DNA of 7,028 bases from an uncultured Burkholderiaceae bacterium (GTDB lineage Bacteria; Pseudomonadota; Gammaproteobacteria; Burkholderiales; Burkholderiaceae_C). Position 1 is the stretch's first letter. Each line of letters opens with the position of its first letter. The notes under the pieces were generated by a model that had not been told where the DNA came from, ran no database searches, and saw nothing but the letters and a program-made list of their open reading frames with translations. A program made the translations under genes and the position numbers. Where the stretch lies: the NCBI GenBank assembly GCA_938022295.1, contig CALIDR010000202.1, positions 1-7,028 on the forward strand, written 5' to 3'. Of the stretch, positions 1 through 4,920 are shown piece by piece.

Positions 1-1
1 G

Positions 2-979
2 TGCGAGCACTGCCTGAACCCGACCTGCGTGGCGAGCTGCCCCTCGGGCTCGATCTACAAGCGCGAGGAGGACGGCATCGTCCTCATCGACCAGGACAAG
101 TGCCGAGGCTGGCGCATGTGCGTCTCGGGCTGCCCGTACAAGAAGATCTACTACAACTGGAAGAGCGGCAAGGCCGAGAAGTGCATCTTCTGCTACCCGC
201 GCATCGAGGTCGGCCAGCCCACGGTGTGCTCGGAAACCTGCGTCGGTCGCATCCGCTACCTCGGCGTGCTGCTCTACGACGCCGACCGCATCGCGCAGGC
301 GGCGAGCGTCGAGCGCGACGCTGACCTCTACCAGGCGCAGCTCGACGTCTTCCTTGACCCGCACGACCCGGCGGTGATCGAGCAGGCGCGCAAGGACGGT
401 GTGCCGCAGGCCTGGCTCGACGCCGCGCGCGCGAGCCCGGTATACAAGATGGCGATGCAGTGGAAGGTCGCGCTGCCGCTGCACCCCGAGTACCGCACGC
501 TGCCGATGGTGTGGTACGTGCCGCCGCTGTCGCCGATCACCGCGGCGGCCAACGCCGGGCAGGTCGGCGCCAACGGCGAGATCCCCGACGTCAACCAGCT
601 GCGCATCCCGGTCAAGTACCTCGCGAACCTGCTGACCGCCGGCGACACGATGCCCGTCGTGCGCGCGCTCGAGCGCATGCTGGCGATGCGCGCCTACCAG
701 CGCGCCAAGCACGTCGACGGCCGGCCGAACCGCGCCGCGATCGAGCAGGTGCAGCTGAGCGAGGCCGAGGTCGAGGACATGTACCGGGTCATGGCGATCG
801 CGAACTACGAGGACCGTTTCGTGATCCCGAGCACGCACCGCGAGTACGCCGAGAACGCGTTCAACGTGCGCGGCGGCTGCGGCTTCAGCTTCGGCAACGG
901 CTGCTCGGAGGGCGTCACCGAGACGAGCCTGTTCGGCAGCGAGAAGAAGCGCACGATCCCGATCAAGGCGGAGGTCTGA
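2..979 (+). CDS. narH: Respiratory nitrate reductase beta subunit NarH (5' partial)
   Basis: This is the iron-sulfur electron-transfer subunit of cytoplasm-facing, membrane-bound nitrate reductase. It passes electrons from NarI haem to the molybdenum subunit NarG. The reading frame enters from the left edge at base 2 and gives 325 residues. E. coli NarH has about 512 residues, so roughly 185 N-terminal residues are missing. Visible cluster ligands, in fragment numbering, are CEHCLNPTCVASCP (C1, C4, C9, C13), then C34-x2-W37-x2-C40-x3-C44, then C61, C64, C76 and C80. The Trp in place of a fourth Cys is the NarH hallmark that makes one cluster [3Fe-4S] rather than [4Fe-4S]. The stretch CRGWRMCVSGCPYKKIYYNW is nearly identical to E. 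coli NarH as I remember it. The stop codon lies 2 bases before the narJ start, and the last codons carry narJ's ribosome binding site, so the two are translationally close. Identification is very secure. Confidence 0.98.
   Translation, partial: CEHCLNPTCVASCPSGSIYKREEDGIVLIDQDKCRGWRMCVSGCPYKKIYYNWKSGKAEKCIFCYPRIEVGQPTVCSETCVGRIRYLGVLLYDADRIAQAASVERDADLYQAQLDVFLDPHDPAVIEQARKDGVPQAWLDAARASPVYKMAMQWKVALPLHPEYRTLPMVWYVPPLSPITAAANAGQVGANGEIPDVNQLRIPVKYLANLLTAGDTMPVVRALERMLAMRAYQRAKHVDGRPNRAAIEQVQLSEAEVEDMYRVMAIANYEDRFVIPSTHREYAENAFNVRGGCGFSFGNGCSEGVTETSLFGSEKKRTIPIKAEV
965..974 (+). promoter_or_regulatory. Ribosome binding site of narJ
   Basis: AAGGCGGAGG lies inside the last codons of narH, with GGAGG ending 7 bases before the ATG at 982. 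It fixes the narJ start and places narJ translation initiation right at the narH stop codon. Confidence 0.85.
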
Positions 980-981
980 CC

Positions 982-1680
982 ATGTCGCTGCTCGACGGTA
1001 CCCCCCGCCGGATGACCCACACGCTGCGCGCGCTCGCGTGGCTGCTGCGCTACCCCGATGCCGAGATGCGCCAGGCGCTGCCCGAGGTGCGCGACGCGCT
1101 GCACGCCGAGCGCGCGCTGACGTTCGGTCGCCTGGCCGAGCTCGACGCGCTCGCCGACCGGCTCGCCGCGGCCGCCGGCCTGCGCGCCGAGGCCGACTAC
1201 GTCGAGCTGTTCGACCGCGGCCGGCGCACCGCGCTGCACCTGTTCGAGCACGTGCACGGCGACAGCCGTGACCGCGGGCAGGCGATGATCGACCTCGCGC
1301 AGACCTACGAGCGCGCCGGCCTGCGGCTGGCCGCGGGCGAGCTGCCGGACCACCTGCCCGTCGTGCTCGAGTTCGCGAGCACGCAGCCGCCGGCGCAGGC
1401 GCGCGAGTTCCTGCGCGAGATCGCGCAGGTCGTGCGGGCGATCTTCAGCGCGCTGCTCGCGCGCCGCAGCGCCTACGCCAGCGTGCTGGCCGCCGTGCTC
1501 GACCTGGCCGGCGAGAAGGCCGAGCGCGTCGATCTGCCGGCCGAGCCGCCGCTCGACGAGGCCTGGGCGGAGCCCGAGGCCTTCGGCGGCTGTTCGACGC
1601 ACGGCCAGGCGCGGCCGGACCAGCCGCAGCCGATCCACGTCGTGCGCCCCGCGGCAACGCCGCGCGCCGCCGTGCGCTGA
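982..1680 (+). CDS. narJ: Nitrate reductase molybdenum cofactor assembly chaperone NarJ
   Basis: NarJ is a cytoplasmic chaperone of the TorD/NarJ family. It binds apo-NarG, helps insertion of the molybdenum cofactor and the NarG iron-sulfur cluster, and holds the complex back from the membrane until complete. It is not part of the final enzyme. The product is 232 residues, close to the usual size. Family signatures are the N-terminal LLRYPD (21-26), the core YVELFDRGRRTALHLFEHVH (73-92) followed by GDSRDRGQAMIDL, LPDHLPVVLEF (121-131), and the C-terminal acidic motif around DEAWAEPEAFGGC (192-204). The start was chosen at the ATG at 982 because AAGGCGGAGG at 965-974 lies 7 bases upstream. The in-frame ATG at 1012 lacks such a site. 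The gene sits between narH and narI in the standard narGHJI order. The tail after residue 205 is Pro/Gln/Arg-rich and probably disordered. Confidence 0.97.
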   Translation: MSLLDGTPRRMTHTLRALAWLLRYPDAEMRQALPEVRDALHAERALTFGRLAELDALADRLAAAAGLRAEADYVELFDRGRRTALHLFEHVHGDSRDRGQAMIDLAQTYERAGLRLAAGELPDHLPVVLEFASTQPPAQAREFLREIAQVVRAIFSALLARRSAYASVLAAVLDLAGEKAERVDLPAEPPLDEAWAEPEAFGGCSTHGQARPDQPQPIHVVRPAATPRAAVR

Positions 1681-1710
1681 CCGCCCACCGACGCCCCCAC
1701 GGAGCCCCCC

Positions 1711-2436
1711 ATGGAAACGCTCTACACCTTCCTCTTCGTCGTCTATCCCTACGTCTGCCTCGCCGTGTTCCTGATGGGCAGCCTGGCGCGCTTCGACCGC
1801 GACCAGTACACGTGGAAGAGCGACAGCTCGCAGCTGCTGCGCGCACGCCAGCTCAAGATCGGCAGCAACCTGTTCCACTTCGGCATCCTGTTCCTGTTCT
1901 TCGGTCACCTGTTCGGCCAGCTGACGCCGCACTCGGTCTACGAGCTCGTGATGACGGCGCAGCAGAAGCAGCTGCTGGCCGTCGTCGCCGGCGGCATCGC
2001 CGGCCTGGTGTGCTTCGTCGGCCTGTCGATGCTGCTGCACCGGCGCCTGTTCGACCCGCGCATCCGGCTGACGAGCCACCGCACCGACCTCGCCGTGCTG
2101 ATCATCCTGTGGGTGCAGCTCGCGCTCGGGCTGGCCACGCTGCCGGCGTCGTACGCGCACGTGAAGGATCCGCAGACGATGCTGATCCTGGCCGGCTACC
2201 TGCAGGGCATCGCCACCTTCCGTCCCGACGCGGCGCCGCTGATGGGCATCGAGTGGCACTACCTGGCGCACATGCTGCTCGGCATGACGATCTTCCTGCT
2301 GTTCCCGTTCAGCCGCCTCGTGCACATCTGGAGCGGGTTCGCGTCGGTGGCCTATCTGTTCCGGCCGTACCAGGTCGTGCGCTCGCGGCGGCTGAACGTG
2401 CCGGCGGGGCAGAACCTGCCGCGCCGCGCGCTGTGA
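1711..2436 (+). CDS. narI: Respiratory nitrate reductase gamma subunit NarI (cytochrome b)
   Basis: NarI is the membrane anchor of nitrate reductase. It oxidises quinol on the periplasmic side and passes electrons through two b haems to NarH, which contributes to proton motive force. The 241-residue product shows five hydrophobic segments at about residues 4-25, 52-72, 87-108, 126-145 and 184-204. The haem ligands H56 (GSNLFHFG), H66 (FFGHLFG), H187 (YLAHML) and H205 (SRLVHIW), and the quinol-site lysine K86 (TAQQKQLL), fall at exactly the numbers known for E. coli NarI. The product is about 16 residues longer than the E. coli protein, mainly a basic cytoplasmic tail (RSRRLNVPAGQNLPRRAL). The start is supported by GGAG at 1701-1704, 6 bases before the ATG. 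It follows narJ by 30 bases, with no promoter or terminator visible between them. Confidence 0.98.
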   Translation: METLYTFLFVVYPYVCLAVFLMGSLARFDRDQYTWKSDSSQLLRARQLKIGSNLFHFGILFLFFGHLFGQLTPHSVYELVMTAQQKQLLAVVAGGIAGLVCFVGLSMLLHRRLFDPRIRLTSHRTDLAVLIILWVQLALGLATLPASYAHVKDPQTMLILAGYLQGIATFRPDAAPLMGIEWHYLAHMLLGMTIFLLFPFSRLVHIWSGFASVAYLFRPYQVVRSRRLNVPAGQNLPRRAL

Positions 2437-2443
2437 GGGGAGA
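2436..2443 (+). promoter_or_regulatory. Ribosome binding site that decides the parvulin start
   Basis: AGGGGAGA lies just after the narI stop. Its GGAG (2439-2442) is only 1 base from the first ATG at 2444 but 7 bases from the second in-frame ATG at 2450. The second ATG is therefore the likelier start, shortening the protein by two residues. Confidence 0.7.
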
Positions 2444-2449
2444 ATGCCG

Positions 2450-3238
2450 ATGAACGCCCCCGCGATGCTCCTGGCCCCCCGGCCGTCGGTCAACGGCGTG
2501 CCGCTCGCGTCGGACGACGAGGCGCTCGACGCCGCGGCGCTGCGCCAGCGCGCCAGCGTCGAGCTGCTGCGGCAGGCCGCGATCGCGGCCGGCCTGCTGG
2601 CGGCCGACGACCCGGCGCCGCTGCGCGGCGCGACGAGCGAGGCCGCGACCGCCGCGATCGAGGCGCTGCTCGACCGCACGCTGGCGCTGCCCGCGCCGGA
2701 CGACGAGACCTGCCGCCGCTACCACGCCGCGAACGCCGCGCGCTTCGCCACCGGCGAGCGCGCGCGGCTGCGCCACGTGCTGTTCGCGGTGACGCCGGGC
2801 GTCGACGTCGGCGCACTGCGCCGCCGTGCCGAGGCGATGCTGATCGACCTGCGCGCCCGCGCGGCGGGCGAGGGCGACCGCTTCGCCGCCGCGGCGGCGC
2901 AGTGGTCGAACTGCCCGAGCGGGCAGGCGGGCGGCGAGCTGGGCTGGCTCGGCGCCGAGGACTGCGCGCCCGAGTTCGCGCGCGAGGTCTTCGGCCACGC
3001 CGAGGTCGGCGTGCTGCCGCGCCTCGTGCACAGCCGCTTCGGGCTGCACGTCGTCGAGGTGCTCGAGCGCCGGCCGGGCGCGCTGCCGCCCTACGAGGCG
3101 GTGCGCGGCGCGGTGCGGCGCACGCTCGAGGCGCAGGCCTTCGCGACGGCGCTTCGGCAGTACCTGCAGCGCCTGGCCGGCGAGGCCGACGTGCGCGGGG
3201 TCGACCTCGACGCGGCGGCCACGCCGCTCGTGCAGTAG
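2450..3238 (+). CDS. PpiC/NifM-type parvulin peptidyl-prolyl isomerase
   Basis: A peptidyl-prolyl cis-trans isomerase of the parvulin (rotamase) family, probably a folding helper for the nitrate reductase complex. Numbered from the ATG at 2450, it has 262 residues. An Ala-rich helical N-terminal region (about 1-100), as in NifM/SurA-like proteins, is followed by the parvulin domain at about 104-208. Domain signatures are RHVLF with H109, the AAAAAQWSNCPSG segment with C155, GGELGWLG (161-168), FAREVF (176-181) and FGLHVVEVLERRPG with the second conserved His, H200. No signal peptide or membrane segment is seen, so it should act in the cytoplasm, where NarGH folds. The gap after the narI stop is 13 bases (7 to the first ATG). 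In Pseudomonas aeruginosa a PpiC-type gene also directly follows narI, which supports a nar-linked role. It is sometimes annotated as NifM, but nothing here points to nitrogen fixation. Family call firm; substrate inferred. Confidence 0.9.
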   Translation: MNAPAMLLAPRPSVNGVPLASDDEALDAAALRQRASVELLRQAAIAAGLLAADDPAPLRGATSEAATAAIEALLDRTLALPAPDDETCRRYHAANAARFATGERARLRHVLFAVTPGVDVGALRRRAEAMLIDLRARAAGEGDRFAAAAAQWSNCPSGQAGGELGWLGAEDCAPEFAREVFGHAEVGVLPRLVHSRFGLHVVEVLERRPGALPPYEAVRGAVRRTLEAQAFATALRQYLQRLAGEADVRGVDLDAAATPLVQ

Positions 3239-3258
3239 CCGTCGGCGAGGGGCTGGCG

Positions 3259-3954
3259 ATGCCCGACGAACTGCTCGACCGGCTGCGGCGCTTCCACGAC
3301 GACGCGTTCCCGACCCAGCGCTCGCTGTTCCGCCACCTCGTCGACGACGGCCAGCACCCGACGACGCTGTTCATCGGCTGCTCCGATTCGCGCCTCGTGC
3401 CGTACCTGCTGACCGGGGCCGGCCCGGGCGAGCTGTTCCTCGTGCGCAACGTCGGGGCCTTCGTGCCGCCGTGGGACCAGTCCGAGGGCTTTCACGGCAC
3501 GGCCGCGGCGATCGAGTTCGCGGTGCTGAACCTCGACGTGCGGCGCATCGTCGTCTGCGGCCACAGCCACTGCGGCGCGATCCGCGCGCTGTACGGCGAG
3601 GTGCCGCCGCAGGCGCAGAACCTCGCGCGCTGGCTCGAGCTCGGCCGCGAGGCGGCGCTGCCGGTGGCCGAGCCCGGGCCCGAAGCCCTGCGCCGCACCG
3701 AGCAGCGCGCGATCGTGCTGCAGCTCGAGCGGCTGATGGACTACCCGATGGTGCGCGAACGCGTCGAGGCCGGCACGCTGAGCCTGCACGGCTGGCACTA
3801 CGTGATCGAGGACGGCGAGGTGCACGTCTTCGATCTGCGGCGCGGCGGCTTCGTGCCGGCATCGGCGGCCGACAACGCCGGTACGGCACCCTATCTGCTC
3901 GGCGATGCCGGGCCGCCCGCGCTCGACGCGAGCGGCGTGCCGAGCGCCGGCTGA
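3259..3954 (+). CDS. Beta-class carbonic anhydrase
   Basis: A zinc enzyme that interconverts CO2 and bicarbonate. The 231-residue product carries all beta-class active-site residues: C41 with the Asp-Arg dyad in CSDSR (C41, D43, R45), and H102 and C105 in CGHSHCGAI. C41, H102 and C105 are the zinc ligands. Other family motifs are the preceding FIG (38-40), LFLVRNVGAFVPP (59-71), GTAAAIEFAV (80-89) and the C-terminal LSLHGWHYVIEDGEVHVFD (174-192). No signal peptide is visible, so it should be cytoplasmic. The ATG at 3259 is preceded by GAGGGG (3247-3252) at 6 bases, and no other start codon lies in frame just upstream. It sits 20 bases after the parvulin gene, within the run of co-directional genes downstream of narI. 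The enzymatic call is secure. Why it belongs in a nitrate respiration operon is not evident; bicarbonate supply or pH balance during anaerobic growth are possibilities. Confidence 0.95.
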   Translation: MPDELLDRLRRFHDDAFPTQRSLFRHLVDDGQHPTTLFIGCSDSRLVPYLLTGAGPGELFLVRNVGAFVPPWDQSEGFHGTAAAIEFAVLNLDVRRIVVCGHSHCGAIRALYGEVPPQAQNLARWLELGREAALPVAEPGPEALRRTEQRAIVLQLERLMDYPMVRERVEAGTLSLHGWHYVIEDGEVHVFDLRRGGFVPASAADNAGTAPYLLGDAGPPALDASGVPSAG

Positions 3955-3982
3955 CACCGCACCGCGACAGGAGCGCGACGAG

Positions 3983-4306
3983 ATGGCCACCGTGAACGAT
4001 CCGAGGCTCGACGGCGAGGGCTACGTCGTCGAACCCGAGCAATGGGACGAGGCGCTCGCGCACGCGCTCGCGAGCGCGCAGCACATCGACCTTGGCGACG
4101 ACCACTGGTTCGTGATCCGCTTCATGCGCGACTACTACCAGGAGCACCAGGTCTGCGCCGACGCGCGCCACGCGATGAAGCACCTCGAGCAGCGCTACCC
4201 CGGCCAAGGCCGCAAGCGCATGTTCGAGCTGTTCCCGTACGGCTACGTCGCGCAGGCGTGCCGCATCGCCGGCATGAAGCGCCCGCGCGCATGGAGCACC
4301 GGATGA
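3983..4306 (+). CDS. DsrC/TusE-family protein lacking the C-terminal cysteine
   Basis: A small DsrC/TusE-fold protein of 107 residues, the usual family length. Recognisable segments are GYVVEPEQWDEALAHALA (13-30), HWFVIRFMRDYYQEH (41-55) and the C-terminal RMFELFPYGYVAQACRIAGM (79-98). True DsrC carries a penultimate Cys (CysA) and a second Cys 11 residues earlier (CysB). TusE, the tRNA 2-thiouridine sulfur relay protein, keeps only CysA. Here C93 matches CysB, but the position 11 residues later is W104 and the tail reads RPRAWSTG, so CysA is absent. A sulfur carrier role like TusE is therefore unlikely despite the family name. C58 is another cysteine outside the motif. A redox or regulatory role, as suggested for CysA-lacking homologues, is inference. 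The start is the ATG at 3983 with AGGAG at 3969-3973, 28 bases after the carbonic anhydrase gene. The stop overlaps the next start (ATGA). Confidence 0.9.
   Translation: MATVNDPRLDGEGYVVEPEQWDEALAHALASAQHIDLGDDHWFVIRFMRDYYQEHQVCADARHAMKHLEQRYPGQGRKRMFELFPYGYVAQACRIAGMKRPRAWSTG
4293..4296 (+). promoter_or_regulatory. Ribosome binding site of the hemerythrin-like gene, inside the DsrC-like gene
   Basis: GGAG is formed by the TGG (Trp104) and AGC (Ser105) codons of the DsrC-like gene and lies 6 bases before the ATG at 4303. It favours 4303 over the in-frame ATG at 4291, which would overlap it. Confidence 0.6.
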
Positions 4307-4842
4307 GCCGCATCGCGCTGCATCCGGCCGGGGCGCTGCCGGCAACCGGGTTCGACCAGCCGTTCGAGATGCTGGTGGCCTGCCACGAGCGCGTGCAGCG
4401 CATGCTGCGGCTGCTGCTGCGCCTGGCCGGGCACCTGGCGCACACCGGCGCCGACGGCCAGGCCGTGCAGGCCGCGCGCGACGTGATGCGCTACTTCGAC
4501 GTCGCCGGCCCCGCGCACCACGAAGACGAGGAGCGGCACGTGCTGCCGTGGCTCGCCGCGCACGGCCAGGCCGCGCTGGCCGAACGCCTGCACGCCGACC
4601 ACCGCCGGATGGCGGACGACTGGGCCCGCGTGCGCGCCGACCTCGCCGCGGTGGCCGACGGCCAGCGGCCCGCCGACGACGGGTTCGCTCAGCGCTGGCA
4701 GGCGTTCGCCGAGCTCTATGCGGCGCACATCGAGGCCGAGGAGACGCAGGCCTACCCGCCGCTGCGCGACGCCCTCGGCGCTGCGGCGCTGGCCGCGATC
4801 GGCGCCGAGATGGCAGCGCGGCGGGGGGTCACGGCGCGCTGA
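4303..4842 (+). CDS. Hemerythrin-like HHE-domain protein
   Basis: A cytoplasmic 179-residue protein with one hemerythrin-type four-helix bundle, expected to bind a non-haem di-iron centre. Candidate ligands in family order are H28 (ACHERVQRML), H72 or H73 with E76 or E77 (AHHEDEERHVLPW), H97 or H100 (LHADHRRM), and H142 with E146 (AHIEAEETQAYPPL). Such proteins bind or sense O2, NO or iron in other systems, so at this site handling of NO or O2 during nitrate respiration is a reasonable but unproven role. It lacks the N-terminal ScdA domain seen in YtfE/RIC repair proteins. Its ATG overlaps the stop of the DsrC-like gene by 4 bases, with GGAG at 4293-4296 placed 6 bases upstream. A second in-frame ATG at 4291 (adding MEHR) has only a poor site before it. 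This is the last gene before the intergenic gap, so probably the end of the nar transcription unit. Confidence 0.9.
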   Translation: MSRIALHPAGALPATGFDQPFEMLVACHERVQRMLRLLLRLAGHLAHTGADGQAVQAARDVMRYFDVAGPAHHEDEERHVLPWLAAHGQAALAERLHADHRRMADDWARVRADLAAVADGQRPADDGFAQRWQAFAELYAAHIEAEETQAYPPLRDALGAAALAAIGAEMAARRGVTAR

Positions 4843-4873
4843 TGGCACGGCGCCGCCCGGGGCCGAGCGAGTC

Positions 4874-4887
4874 TTGATCCCGGTCAA
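4874..4887 (+). promoter_or_regulatory. FNR/Anr-type binding site upstream of narX
   Basis: TTGATCCCGGTCAA matches the FNR/Anr consensus TTGAT-N4-ATCAA at 9 of 10 defined bases, the exception being G for A at the start of the right half-site. It is centred between 4880 and 4881, about 40 bases before the narX ATG. This is the spacing of an activating (class II, about -41.5) site if transcription begins at the ATG. It predicts oxygen-limited induction of narXL by an FNR, Anr or Dnr protein. The site is conspicuous because the surrounding DNA is very GC-rich. Confidence 0.8.
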
Positions 4888-4888
4888 T

Positions 4889-4904
4889 CGGCGGCGCGCC
4901 GCCG
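4889..4904. repeat. 16-base perfect palindrome in the narX promoter
   Basis: CGGCGGCGCGCCGCCG reads the same on both strands. It fills most of the space between the FNR-type site and the -10-like hexamer. It could be an operator, but another 16-base GC-only palindrome occurs inside coding sequence at 4063-4078, so chance is a fair explanation. Confidence 0.35.
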
Positions 4905-4908
4905 GACC

Positions 4909-4914
4909 TACAGT
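4909..4914 (+). promoter_or_regulatory. Candidate -10 element of the narX promoter
   Basis: TACAGT matches TATAAT at 4 of 6 positions, including the important first T, second A and last T. It begins about 28 bases after the centre of the FNR-type site, near the 29-30 expected for a class II promoter. This puts the predicted transcript start within a base or two of the narX ATG at 4921. Confidence 0.5.
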
Positions 4915-4920
4915 GCACGC

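Larger units (their letters stand above)
4843..4920. other. Intergenic region with narX promoter
   Basis: This 78-base gap between the hemerythrin-like gene and narX is the only sizeable non-coding stretch in the window. It holds an FNR-type site, a 16-base perfect palindrome and a -10-like hexamer. No hairpin followed by a run of T is seen, so an intrinsic terminator for the upstream operon is not evident, and read-through from nar into narXL remains possible. Confidence 0.8.

Noticed and set aside
351..364. TTGACCCGCACGAC as an FNR-like site inside narH
   Set aside because: The right half-site does not match ATCAA, and it lies in the middle of a coding sequence with no promoter context.
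460..981. In-frame extension upstream of narJ overlapping narH
   Set aside because: The extension is Arg/Ala-rich shadow sequence of narH. The strong Shine-Dalgarno at 965-974 and the NarJ family length fix the start at 982.
2444..2449. First ATG of the parvulin gene as the start
   Set aside because: GGAG would be only 1 base away. The ATG at 2450 has the proper 7-base spacing.
805..2679. A long open reading frame of 624 codons on the minus strand across narH, narJ and narI
   Set aside because: It is antisense to three well-identified genes. Its product is low-complexity, rich in Arg, Ala, Gln and His, with no recognisable domain, as expected for shadow frames in GC-rich DNA.
4063..4078. 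Perfect 16-base palindrome CGCGCTCGCGAGCGCG inside the DsrC-like gene
   Set aside because: It encodes part of an Ala/Leu/Ser helix (LAHALASA) with favoured GC-rich codons. Chance is sufficient, and it serves as a caution for the promoter palindrome.
3983..4306. Naming the DsrC-like gene tusE
   Set aside because: The catalytic C-terminal cysteine that defines TusE function is missing, and no tusBCD genes are nearby, so no gene symbol was given.
4843..4873. Possible intrinsic terminator after the hemerythrin-like gene
   Set aside because: The stretch is GC-rich with short inverted bits (GGCGCC, CCCGGG), but no stable stem followed by a T-run is present.
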